From the NCBI GenBank assembly GCA_934279105.1, contig CAKQWR010000002.1, forward strand, positions 1-43,661: a stretch of 43,661 bases of DNA, given 5' to 3'. The stretch comes from an uncultured Oribacterium sp. (GTDB lineage Bacteria; Bacillota; Clostridia; Lachnospirales; Lachnospiraceae). The notes under the pieces were generated by a model. The model made no database searches. It saw only the letters and a program-made list of their open reading frames with translations, and had not been told where the DNA came from. Shown piece by piece: positions 6,125 through 14,070 of the stretch (positions within the stretch are counted from its first letter, which is position 1; the number at the start of each line of letters is the position of its first letter). The position numbers and the translations under genes were made by a program.

Positions 6125-8809
6125 ATGCAGTACAGAGGCGTAAATGAGCTGCGTGAGCTGTTCCTGAGCTACTTCGAGGAGAAGGGATGCTTACGGATCA
6201 ACAGTTTTTCACTGGTTCCGCATAATGACAATTCACTGCTCATTATCAATTCCGGAATGGCACCGATGAAGCCATGGTTTACAGGACAGGAGATTCCGCC
6301 GAGACGCAGAGTCACCACCTGCCAGAAGTGCATCCGTACCGGTGACCTGGAGAATGTTGGTAAGACAGCCCGCCACGGTACCTACTTCGAGATGCTCGGA
6401 AACTTCTCTTTCGGTGATTACTTCAAGAAGGAAGCGATTCCGTGGGCATGGGAGTTCCTGACCGAGCGTGTCGGCCTGGATCCGGACCGTCTGTATCCGT
6501 CTGTCTATGTGGACGATCAGGAGGCCTATGACATCTGGAAGAACGAGATGCATATCCCGGAGGACCACATCTACAAGTTCGGTAAGGAAGACAACTTCTG
6601 GGAGCACGGCTCCGGACCTTGCGGACCATGTACCGAGATCTACTATGACCGTGGCGAGAAGTACGGAAACGGCCCGGAGGATGTCATGGGCGGCGAGGGC
6701 GACCGTTACATGGAAGTCTGGAACGTCGTATTTTCTCAGTTTAACAATGATGGTAAGGGAAACTACAGTGACCTCGCGCAGAAGAACATCGATACCGGCA
6801 TGGGTCTCGAGCGTCTCGCCGTCGCAGTTCAGGATGTAGGATCCATCTTCGACGTCGATACGCTGAAGGATCTTCGTGATCTCATCTGCGAGCTTGCCGG
6901 TGGCGTCAAGTATGAGGCACCGGGTTGCGAGGAAAGCGATGTATCGGTACGTATCGTGACCGACCACGCCCGTGCGATGACCTTCATGATCTCCGATGGT
7001 ATCATGCCGTCCAACAACGGTCGTGGCTATGTACTCCGTCGTATCATCCGTCGTGCTGTACGTCACGGACGCAAGCTCGGCATCGGCGGCTCCTTCCTGC
7101 CGACACTGGCAAACCGTGTCATCGAGACCTCGAAGGACGGTTATCCGGAGCTTGAAGAGAAGAAGGACTTCATCCTGAGCGTCATTAAGGCGGAGGAAGA
7201 GAAGTTCGAGAAGACCTACGAGCAGGGCATGGAGATCCTCGAGGAGATGGAGGCGAAGCTTGCAGCTTCCGGTGCACATGAGCTTTCTGGTGAGGATGCT
7301 TTCAAGCTCTATGACACCTATGGCTTCCCGCTCGATAACACGAAGGAGATCCTCGAGGAGAAGGGCTTCACCGTCGATGAGACTGCCTTCCAGGAGGCGA
7401 TGGACAGCCAGAAGAAGCAGGCACGTAACGATCGTCTCGCTTCTGGTAAGATGGCGGATTACAGCGGTCACGCTGCAACTGTTTATGATGAACTCGATCC
7501 GGCGATTTCCAGCAGCTTCGTGGGCTATGATAAGCTGGAGGATGATTCGAAGATCGTTTCCATGGTTTCCCTCGCTGCAGGTGATGCAGATGCAGAGGAT
7601 GCGGTTGTAGACGCACTTTCTGATGGTGAGCATGGTGCAATCATCACCGCTGAAACACCGTTCTATGGCACCATGGGCGGCCAGGTCGGTGATACCGGTG
7701 TGATTGAAATCGGCAGTGATGCTGTGTTTGAGGTGCAGTCCACAGAGCATGTTGGCGGCAACAAGATCGCTCATATCGGCGTAGTTCGTAAGGGCATGCT
7801 GAAGCTCGGCGATACGGTGACACTGAAGGTCGATGAGAAGAATCATATGGCGACATGCCGTAACCACAGTGCGACCCACCTTCTTCAGAAGGCACTGCGT
7901 GAGGTGCTCGGCACACATGTAGAGCAGGCTGGATCCTTCCAGGATGCAGGAAGAACCCGTTTTGACTTCTCTCATTTCCAGGCGATGACGAAAGAAGAGC
8001 TCCAGAAGGTAGAGGACATGGTGAACGAGAAGATCCAGGAGGGTCTCGATGTTCGTACGGATGTTATGACACTCGAGGAGGCGAAGCAGTCCGGTGCGAT
8101 GGCACTATTTGGCGAGAAGTATGGTGCAGAGGTTCGTGTCGTTCGTATGGGCGATTTCTCTACAGAGCTTTGCGGTGGTACACATGTGAAGAATACGCTC
8201 CAGATCGGTCAGTTTAAGATTCTGTCGGAGACGGGTGTTGCGGCAGGTGTACGTCGTATCGAGGCTCTGACCGGCGATAATGTACGTAAGTACTATGAGA
8301 ATCTGGAGCATGAGATGCTTGCTGCTGCAGAACTCGTGAAGGCAACGCCACAGACGCTGAAGGAGCACATTCAGTCACTTCAGAAGGAAGTGAAGGAGCT
8401 TCGCAGTGAGAATGAAGCACTGAAGAGCAAGGAAGCACAGAATGCTCTCGGTAACGTGATGGATTCTGTAGTCGAGATCAAGGGAGTGAAGTTCCTCGGC
8501 GCACACGTATCCGGTGTGGATATGAATGAGCTTCGTAACCTCGGCGATGATCTGAAGGCGAAACTTGGTGAAGGCGTGATTCTTCTGATCTCTGATAAGG
8601 ATGGCAAGGTTTCCATGGTTGCGATGGCGACGGACGGCGCTGTGAAGAGTGGCGCACATGCCGGCAACCTTATTAAGCAGATTGCACCGATCGTCGGTGG
8701 CGGCGGTGGCGGACGTCCGAACATGGCGCAGGCTGGTGGTAAGGACGCAAGCAAGATTGATGAGGCGATTGCAGCAGCTTCTGCAGCTGTCGAGGCGCAG
8801 ATTCAGTGA
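6125..8809 (+). CDS. alaS: Alanine--tRNA ligase
   Basis: Charges tRNA-Ala with alanine and hydrolyses mischarged Ser/Gly-tRNA-Ala; cytoplasmic. 894 residues, close to the usual 870-900. The class II catalytic core begins RGVNELRELFLSYFEEKG with FTGQEIP and RRVTTCQKCIRTGDLENVG (motif regions), and GSGPCGPCTEIYYD. The editing domain has the metal-binding pairs His581/His585 (HSATH) and Cys683/His687 (CGGTH). The C-Ala region has a coiled coil near 770-805 and the Gly-rich VGGGGGGRPNMAQAGG. ATG 6125 is chosen because AAGGAG at 6110-6115 sits 9 bases before it; ATG 6098 is in frame but has no ribosome site. Transcribed from its own promoter at 6029. Confidence 0.98.
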   Translation: MQYRGVNELRELFLSYFEEKGCLRINSFSLVPHNDNSLLIINSGMAPMKPWFTGQEIPPRRRVTTCQKCIRTGDLENVGKTARHGTYFEMLGNFSFGDYFKKEAIPWAWEFLTERVGLDPDRLYPSVYVDDQEAYDIWKNEMHIPEDHIYKFGKEDNFWEHGSGPCGPCTEIYYDRGEKYGNGPEDVMGGEGDRYMEVWNVVFSQFNNDGKGNYSDLAQKNIDTGMGLERLAVAVQDVGSIFDVDTLKDLRDLICELAGGVKYEAPGCEESDVSVRIVTDHARAMTFMISDGIMPSNNGRGYVLRRIIRRAVRHGRKLGIGGSFLPTLANRVIETSKDGYPELEEKKDFILSVIKAEEEKFEKTYEQGMEILEEMEAKLAASGAHELSGEDAFKLYDTYGFPLDNTKEILEEKGFTVDETAFQEAMDSQKKQARNDRLASGKMADYSGHAATVYDELDPAISSSFVGYDKLEDDSKIVSMVSLAAGDADAEDAVVDALSDGEHGAIITAETPFYGTMGGQVGDTGVIEIGSDAVFEVQSTEHVGGNKIAHIGVVRKGMLKLGDTVTLKVDEKNHMATCRNHSATHLLQKALREVLGTHVEQAGSFQDAGRTRFDFSHFQAMTKEELQKVEDMVNEKIQEGLDVRTDVMTLEEAKQSGAMALFGEKYGAEVRVVRMGDFSTELCGGTHVKNTLQIGQFKILSETGVAAGVRRIEALTGDNVRKYYENLEHEMLAAAELVKATPQTLKEHIQSLQKEVKELRSENEALKSKEAQNALGNVMDSVVEIKGVKFLGAHVSGVDMNELRNLGDDLKAKLGEGVILLISDKDGKVSMVAMATDGAVKSGAHAGNLIKQIAPIVGGGGGGRPNMAQAGGKDASKIDEAIAAASAAVEAQIQ

Positions 8810-8845
8810 TATAAGAATCGTTGTCAAAAATCAGGGAAAAATCCC

Positions 8846-8873
8846 TTGACGAAATGATTTTGTGTGCTATACT
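8846..8873 (+). promoter_or_regulatory. rpsU promoter
   Basis: -35 TTGACG (8846-8851), 16-base spacer, -10 TATACT (8868-8873) with TGC just before it, an extended -10. It lies in the alaS-rpsU gap. A small hairpin (AGGGAAAAATCCCT) overlaps the -35 and may weakly end alaS transcription. Confidence 0.8.
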
Positions 8874-8914
8874 TAACACTAAGTTTGCACCCGAAGGGAG
8901 GTTTGGGTTTCAGC

Positions 8915-9091
8915 ATGTCAAATGTTATCGTAAAAGAGAACGAGTCTCTGGACAGCGCACTGCGTAGATTCAAGAGAAACTGCGCGAAGGCAGGCATCCA
9001 GCAGGAGATTCGTAAGAGAGAGCATTACGAGAAGCCATCTGTAAGACGCAAGAAGAAGTCTGAGGCGGCTAGAAAGCGTAAGTTCAATTAA
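8915..9091 (+). CDS. rpsU: 30S ribosomal protein bS21
   Basis: 58-residue basic protein of the small subunit that helps mRNA engagement near the anti-Shine-Dalgarno region. It has the family pattern [20 protein letters not shown], then [15 protein letters not shown] and a Lys/Arg-rich tail. ATG 8915 gives the canonical N-terminus; GGGAGGT at 8896-8902 is 12 bases upstream, a little far. Own promoter at 8846 and a strong terminator 21 bases after the stop make it a monocistronic unit. In many Clostridia rpsU is followed by yqeY or the yqfC/yqfD sporulation genes; neither is here. Confidence 0.97.
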   Translation: MSNVIVKENESLDSALRRFKRNCAKAGIQQEIRKREHYEKPSVRRKKKSEAARKRKFN

Positions 9092-9112
9092 TATCTGAAT
9101 AGATGATTCATG

Positions 9113-9152
9113 TAGCCCTGATTCAGCGATGAATTAGGGCTATCTTTTTTTT
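9113..9152 (+). terminator. Intrinsic terminator of rpsU
   Basis: TAGCCCTGATTCA (9113-9125) pairs with TGAATTAGGGCTA (9130-9142) around GCGA, one wobble or mismatch, followed by TCTTTTTTTT. A textbook rho-independent terminator. Confidence 0.93.
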
Positions 9153-9176
9153 GATTTTTATTCTATTATCCATGGG

Positions 9177-9321
9177 AGGACCGTACCCCAGCATCGTATA
9201 TGAAGATGATGTGATCTGCAGTCGCAGATGTAAACGGGGGCAGGTGTTCCGAACATCCCGCGTAATGCGGGCAGGATTTTATATATTCCATAGAAGGACC
9301 GTCCGCTGGACGGCGAGGAGG
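9177..9321 (+). promoter_or_regulatory. Hairpin-rich leader upstream of phoH
   Basis: About 170 bases between the rpsU terminator and phoH have no supported gene but a run of perfect small hairpins: ATCTGC-AGTC-GCAGAT (9214-9229), TGTT-CCG-AACA (9245-9255), CCCGC-GTAAT-GCGGG (9257-9271) and CCGTCC-GCT-GGACGG (9299-9313). CCCC at 9186-9189 can pair with GGGG at 9236-9239, enclosing the first hairpin in a possible three-way junction. The last hairpin abuts the ribosome site GAGGAGG (9315-9321). AGGACCGT occurs twice (9177-9184 and 9295-9302). I recognise no known riboswitch. An in-frame extension of phoH through this region is Arg-rich and unlike any PhoH N-terminus. Confidence 0.5.
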
Positions 9322-9327
9322 ATGTAC

Positions 9328-10368
9328 TTGGCAACCGTAGAGACAATTTTTGATATCCCGATGGAACACGAGCAGAACGTACTCGGACTTCTGGACAGTA
9401 ATCTGAAGAAAATTGAACGTAGCTTTCATGTTACCATCATCGACCGGAACGGTGTTCTGAAAATCATCGGTGAGGAAAGGGATACTGAAAAAGCAAGAAA
9501 TGTACTGAAGAATCTCCTCGAGCTTAGTCAGCGTGGAAACACCCTGACGGAGCAGAACGTAGATTATGCGATTTCGCTTAGCTTTTCCGAGAAGGTTTCG
9601 AGCAGCGATATGGTAGAAATCGATAAGGATATACTTGCTCGCACGGCGCTTGGTAAACCGGTGAAACCGAAAACACTCGGACAGAAGGACTATGTCGATG
9701 CGATTCGTGAGAACATGATCACGTTCGGTATCGGTCCGGCCGGCACCGGTAAAACCTATCTTGGTATGGCGATGGCCATCACCGCTTTCCGTCAGCAGGA
9801 GGTTCAGCGTATCATCCTGACCCGTCCGGCGATTGAAGCAGGAGAGAAGCTTGGTTTCCTGCCGGGAGATCTCCAGTCGAAGGTGGACCCATATATGCGC
9901 CCGGTTTATGATGCGCTTTACAGCATCATGGGTGCCGAGCAGTATCAGGCGAATTCTGAGAAAGGACTGATCGAGGTCGCACCACTCGCATATATGCGTG
10001 GCCGTACACTGGACAATGCCTACATCATCCTTGATGAAGCGCAGAACACGACCCCTGCGCAGATGAAGATGTTTCTGACCCGTATTGGTTTTGGCTCAAA
10101 GGTTATCATTACCGGCGATCTCACACAGAAGGACCTCGAGGAAGGGAAGAAATCTGGTCTCGAGGATGCGATGCGTGTACTGAAAGGTGTAGAAGGCATC
10201 GCTTTTGTAGAGCTCACCAGTGCAGATGTCGTACGTCATCCACTGGTACAGCGTATCGTCAACGCCTACGAGAAGGATGAGGCGAAGCGAGCTCGTCGTG
10301 CACAGGCGATGCAGAGTCCACGAAGCTACGGCGAGCATCGCAACGAAAATCGCCATCGCAGCGAGTAA
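9328..10368 (+). CDS. phoH: PhoH-family P-loop ATPase
   Basis: PhoH-like ATPase, 346 residues, probably an RNA-linked ATPase/helicase; its cellular role is poorly defined, but it commonly sits beside ybeY as here. An N-terminal KH-like region covers residues 1-90; Walker A GPAGTGKT is at 136-143; the Walker B region is YIILDEAQNTTPAQMKMFLTR; a sensor-like ITGDLTQ follows. Start choice: TTG 9328 lies 6 bases after GAGGAGG (9315-9321) and gives MATVETIFDIP. ATG 9322 touches the ribosome site and is less likely. The C-terminus is Arg-rich. The leader upstream is strongly structured, which may control this start. Confidence 0.93.
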   Translation: MATVETIFDIPMEHEQNVLGLLDSNLKKIERSFHVTIIDRNGVLKIIGEERDTEKARNVLKNLLELSQRGNTLTEQNVDYAISLSFSEKVSSSDMVEIDKDILARTALGKPVKPKTLGQKDYVDAIRENMITFGIGPAGTGKTYLGMAMAITAFRQQEVQRIILTRPAIEAGEKLGFLPGDLQSKVDPYMRPVYDALYSIMGAEQYQANSEKGLIEVAPLAYMRGRTLDNAYIILDEAQNTTPAQMKMFLTRIGFGSKVIITGDLTQKDLEEGKKSGLEDAMRVLKGVEGIAFVELTSADVVRHPLVQRIVNAYEKDEAKRARRAQAMQSPRSYGEHRNENRHRSE

Positions 10369-10445
10369 GGGCGTTTACATAAGGTCTGTATGGCCGAATA
10401 GAAAAAGAGCTCTCGAACTTGAAGAGGCGGGAGAGAAAGGAAGCT

Positions 10446-10943
10446 ATGACGATTAATATCGATTTTGATACAGAGAAGAAGCTGAATCTCGATTTCGAGA
10501 CGATCATCCAGGATATCATCGCGGCATCCATCGAGTACGAACATTGTCCATATGAGTGTGAGCTCAGTGTGATGATTACAGATGACGACGGAATTCACGA
10601 GCTGAACCGCGAGACGCGCGGCATTGACCGTCCGACGGATGTGCTATCATATCCGATGATCGACTGGGAAAGCCCGGCTGATTTCGACGAGATCGACGAG
10701 GAGAATGCCGATATTTTTAATCCGGACAGTGGGGAACTGTTGCTTGGCGATATCGTGCTGAACCAGGACCGCATCGCATCGCAGGCGGCAGAGTACGGTC
10801 ACCCGGAGCGCCGGGAGCTGGCCTTCCTCGTGGCACACAGCATGCTGCACCTCTTCGGCTATGACCACATGGAGGATGAGGAACGCATCGAGATGGAGCG
10901 TCGTCAGAAGGAAATTCTCGAAGGAAGGGGCTACTTTAGATGA
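10446..10943 (+). CDS. ybeY: Endoribonuclease YbeY (rRNA maturation factor)
   Basis: Single-strand endoribonuclease acting in 16S rRNA 3' maturation and ribosome quality control; 165 residues. The zinc site follows the HxxxHxxGxDH pattern in AHSMLHLFGYDH; the first spacer residue is Ser where Gly is usual, which should not affect metal binding. Other family strings are RGIDRPTDVLSYP and LLGDIVLNQD. A moderately long acidic insertion (about residues 78-97) separates these two. ATG 10446 is preceded by AAAGGAAG. Its TGA overlaps the ATG of the next gene (ATGA). Confidence 0.96.
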   Translation: MTINIDFDTEKKLNLDFETIIQDIIAASIEYEHCPYECELSVMITDDDGIHELNRETRGIDRPTDVLSYPMIDWESPADFDEIDEENADIFNPDSGELLLGDIVLNQDRIASQAAEYGHPERRELAFLVAHSMLHLFGYDHMEDEERIEMERRQKEILEGRGYFR

Positions 10944-12679
10944 GTGATCGACAGTCCAGACGCCCGGCATCCCGTGGGCAGATGACACAAAAATCGCAGG
11001 TATCCCGCATTCAGCAGACCACAAGCGAACAGAAACGTCAGAATCGTCGGAATAATTTCATCGTACAGGGATCGTTGCTTGCCATCGCCAGCATCATCGT
11101 GCGCATCATCGGCATGGTATATCGAGTGCCATTGACGGCGATTATCGGCGATGAAGGAAACGGTTATTACACAAGTGCGTTCAGCATTTATACCCTGCTT
11201 CTGATTCTCAGCAGTTTTTCCATGCCGACGGCGGTATCAAAAATCGTATCGGCAAATCTTGTGAATAAACAGTATAAAAACACCGCGCGTGTACTTCGTG
11301 CGGCTTTTTTCTATGCCACGGTAGCCGGTTGCGCGATGTGCCTTGCGCTATGGTTCGGTGCAGATACCATCGCAGAAGTATTTCTGAAGAAGCCGTTCTG
11401 CTCCTTTGCCTTACGGGCACTTGCGCCGACGGTCTGGCTGATGGCCTATCTCGGCATCCTGCGTGGTTATTTTCAGGGTAGTGGAAATATGGTGCCGACG
11501 GCGATCTCCCAGATTCTCGAGCAGATCGTCAATGCAGCGATTTCTGTTCTTGCGGCGAGCATCCTGTTTCATCGTGGTGAAACCGCAAATATTCTTTACC
11601 AGAGCAAGGAATACAGTTATGCCTTCGGTGCGGCCGGAGGTGCCATCGGTACCGGTGCCGGTGCGCTGACGGCCCTTCTGTTCTTCGTCATTCTTTTCCT
11701 CAGTCAGGTTCCTGCGATGCGACAGGAGATTCGTGAGGATCAGAGTGAGGTAGACAGCTATGGTACGATCGGTTTCCTGCTGCTTGGCACGATGCTGCCG
11801 ATTCTTATTTCTTCGACGGTCTACAATATCTCCTCTGTCATGGATGATGCCATCTTCGGCAATGTGATGGCGCACCTCGGACGTAGTGATGAGATCGTTA
11901 CGCAGTGGGGCATTTTCGGCGAGTACCATATCCTGTTTAATATTCCGGTCGCGCTTGCCAATGCGCTGTCATCATCACTGATTCCGAGTCTGACGAGGGC
12001 GGTCGCTGAGCACAATCGAAAAGATACAGTTACCCGCGTGCGCTACAGTATTCGTTTTACGATGCTGATTGCGATTCCATCGACGGTCGGATTATGTGCC
12101 CTTGCGGACCCGATCTGTCGTATGCTTTTTCCTGGAAAGCATGTCGCGATGCTGATCATGTTGACACGGATCGGTTCTCTCGCGGTTGCGTTTTACAGCC
12201 TGAGTACGATCAGCAATGCGATTCTGCAGGGCCTGGGACATCTGAATATTCCGCTGGTGAATGCACTGATTTCACTTGTGTTCCACGTAGCCTGCCTGCT
12301 GCTTCTGCTGATGACCGGCATGGGCGTCTACGCGGTTGTGATTTCAAACATCCTATTTGCATTTATGATGTGCTTCTTGAACCAGCTGGCGATCCGGAAG
12401 CATGTACGCTTCCGTCAGGGTGTAGCGAAGACCTATATTATGCCATGCATCGCAAGTGTGGTGATGGGCATCGTTGCGTTTGGCATCTCGATTGCTGTAC
12501 GGATAATCCTTCCGGAGGCGGAGAAGTATTCCCGTCTCGGTTCGGTCCTGATGGTGGTGCCGGCGGTCCTCGTAGCTATCCTTCTGTATTTCGGTATGCT
12601 GCTTGGTATGCATGCATTTACACGTGAAGATCTCGACCATATGCCGATGGGCGGACGATTAAAGCGCTTTGTTGATTAA
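10940..12679 (+). CDS. Polysaccharide/lipid-linked precursor flippase (SpoVB/MurJ-like, MOP superfamily)
   Basis: Polytopic membrane protein of 579 residues, with about 14 hydrophobic helices after a basic 37-residue cytoplasmic N-terminus. The first helix region (NNFIVQGSLLAIASIIVRIIG) and GYYTSAFSIYTLLL, LGILRGYFQGSGNMVPTAISQILEQ and GLGHLNIPLVNALISLV fit the COG2244 SpoVB/MurJ type that moves lipid-linked sugars, probably lipid II, across the membrane. Translation is coupled to ybeY through an ATGA overlap. Which lipid-linked substrate it flips cannot be read from sequence; with wall genes so abundant nearby, a lipid II role is plausible. Confidence 0.85.
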   Translation: MSDRQSRRPASRGQMTQKSQVSRIQQTTSEQKRQNRRNNFIVQGSLLAIASIIVRIIGMVYRVPLTAIIGDEGNGYYTSAFSIYTLLLILSSFSMPTAVSKIVSANLVNKQYKNTARVLRAAFFYATVAGCAMCLALWFGADTIAEVFLKKPFCSFALRALAPTVWLMAYLGILRGYFQGSGNMVPTAISQILEQIVNAAISVLAASILFHRGETANILYQSKEYSYAFGAAGGAIGTGAGALTALLFFVILFLSQVPAMRQEIREDQSEVDSYGTIGFLLLGTMLPILISSTVYNISSVMDDAIFGNVMAHLGRSDEIVTQWGIFGEYHILFNIPVALANALSSSLIPSLTRAVAEHNRKDTVTRVRYSIRFTMLIAIPSTVGLCALADPICRMLFPGKHVAMLIMLTRIGSLAVAFYSLSTISNAILQGLGHLNIPLVNALISLVFHVACLLLLLMTGMGVYAVVISNILFAFMMCFLNQLAIRKHVRFRQGVAKTYIMPCIASVVMGIVAFGISIAVRIILPEAEKYSRLGSVLMVVPAVLVAILLYFGMLLGMHAFTREDLDHMPMGGRLKRFVD

Positions 12680-12684
12680 GAAAC

Positions 12685-14070
12685 ATGAGAAAAGAAACAA
12701 CTATAGAGCATAGGAAGAGAACGGTCCTGGTTATCGGTGGTGGTGCAGCCGGCATGATGGCGGCGATCGAAGCCGCTCGTGCCGGCGCCATCGTAACCCT
12801 GGTCGAAAAGAATTCACAGCTTGGAAAGAAGTTGTCAACGACCGGAAATGGTCGGTGTAACTATACAAATCTTGATATGTCGGATCAAATCGGCGGAAAA
12901 TATCGTGGGATGCATCCTGCGTTTGCGACGCCTGCACTCGACGTACTATCTTCAGAAAAGACGATTTCCTGGTTCCGTGAAATCGGTGTCGAGCCGCGTT
13001 TCCGTGGAAGCTATGTCTATCCAAATTCGGATCAGGCAAGTGCGGTCGTGGATGCACTTCACGAAGAACTTCGACGCCTTTCTGTAAAAATTCTATTTGA
13101 TGAAAACGTAAAGAGTATTCAGAAAATCGAAGAATCATCCCCATTTTTTCTGGTCACATGCGAACATGCAGTCGTGAAGGCAGACCGGGTTATTCTTGCT
13201 GCGGGTTCGAAGGCTGCACCGAAGACCGGTTCCAGCGGGGATGGATACTTTCTGGCACGAAAGCTGGGGCATACGGTCGTTCCGTATGTGCCGGCGCTTT
13301 GCGGTATTTGCTGTTCCGGTCCGGCGTTTCCTGCACTGGCCGGTATCCGCACGGAAGCAAGCCTCACGCTTTTTGTAGATGGCAAATGCGTGGACGCTGA
13401 AGAAGGGGAGCTGCAACTGGTGGACTATGGAATCTCGGGTATTCCGGTATTTCAGCTTTCACGTTATGCTGCCTATGCACTTCGTGAGGAAAAAAAGACT
13501 GCCGTTTACATTAATTTCCTGCCGGGATTCACGAGTGAAAGAAGTCGAAATAAAATAAAGACGACAGGAAAGAATGTGTCGGAAGCAGAAGATGAAAAGC
13601 GTGTGCTGGAGCTGCAAAAAGAATGCGTTGTCCAGCTGTATAAAGAACGAAAGCGTCGCCTCGCGGGTAGCAGGATGGAGCATTTCTTCACTGGTCTCCT
13701 CAATCAAAAGCTGGCGAAGGTACTTCTTCAGATGGCCAATGTTCGACCGGAGCTTCCGATTTCAGCGCTTGATGACAAGCAGCTTTGCAGTCTTGCCTCG
13801 CTCACGTTTCGCTTTAAGGCAGAGTGTATCGGGGTGAAAGATTTTACACATGCGCAGGTTGTCGCCGGTGGCGTAGATACAGCGGAAATCGATCCGGAAA
13901 CGATGGAATCGAGACTCGTGCCGGGACTCTATTTCGTCGGGGAAGTGCTGGACATCGACGGCATTTGCGGTGGTTACAATCTACAGTGGGCATGGGCATC
14001 CGGTTATGTCGCCGGACGACATGCGGCAGCCGGGATCCATGCCCGGACGATGATAAAGGAGTCAGTATGA
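12685..14070 (+). CDS. HI0933/BaiN-like flavoprotein (NAD(P)/FAD-dependent oxidoreductase)
   Basis: 461-residue FAD protein. The Rossmann motif GGGAAGMMAAIEAARAGA is at about residues 18-35, followed by the family signature LGKKLSTTGNGRCNYTN and, near the C-terminus, VVAGGVDTAEIDPETMESR, GLYFVGEVLDIDG and GGYNLQWAWASG. This matches the HI0933-like family (COG2081), whose reaction is not generally established; BaiN of this family acts in bile-acid dehydroxylation in Clostridium scindens, but that role should not be assumed. No clear ribosome site precedes ATG 12685, 5 bases after the flippase stop. Its TGA overlaps the start of the next flavoprotein gene. Confidence 0.9.
   Translation: MRKETTIEHRKRTVLVIGGGAAGMMAAIEAARAGAIVTLVEKNSQLGKKLSTTGNGRCNYTNLDMSDQIGGKYRGMHPAFATPALDVLSSEKTISWFREIGVEPRFRGSYVYPNSDQASAVVDALHEELRRLSVKILFDENVKSIQKIEESSPFFLVTCEHAVVKADRVILAAGSKAAPKTGSSGDGYFLARKLGHTVVPYVPALCGICCSGPAFPALAGIRTEASLTLFVDGKCVDAEEGELQLVDYGISGIPVFQLSRYAAYALREEKKTAVYINFLPGFTSERSRNKIKTTGKNVSEAEDEKRVLELQKECVVQLYKERKRRLAGSRMEHFFTGLLNQKLAKVLLQMANVRPELPISALDDKQLCSLASLTFRFKAECIGVKDFTHAQVVAGGVDTAEIDPETMESRLVPGLYFVGEVLDIDGICGGYNLQWAWASGYVAGRHAAAGIHARTMIKESV

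Noticed and set aside
6233..7975. A 580-codon open frame on the minus strand inside alaS
   Set aside because: It mirrors alaS codon bias (GAG/CTC-rich third positions leave few antisense stops), has no ribosome site or recognisable domain, and alaS is certain on the plus strand.
9151..9321. Coding N-terminal extension of phoH
   Set aside because: The translated stretch is Arg/Cys-rich with no PhoH likeness and coincides with a run of hairpins; the ribosome site is at 9315-9321.
13824..14066. Longer N-terminus for the COG2509 flavoprotein gene
   Set aside because: It reads the end of the HI0933 gene in another frame; the AAAGGAG site and ATGA overlap fix the start at 14067.
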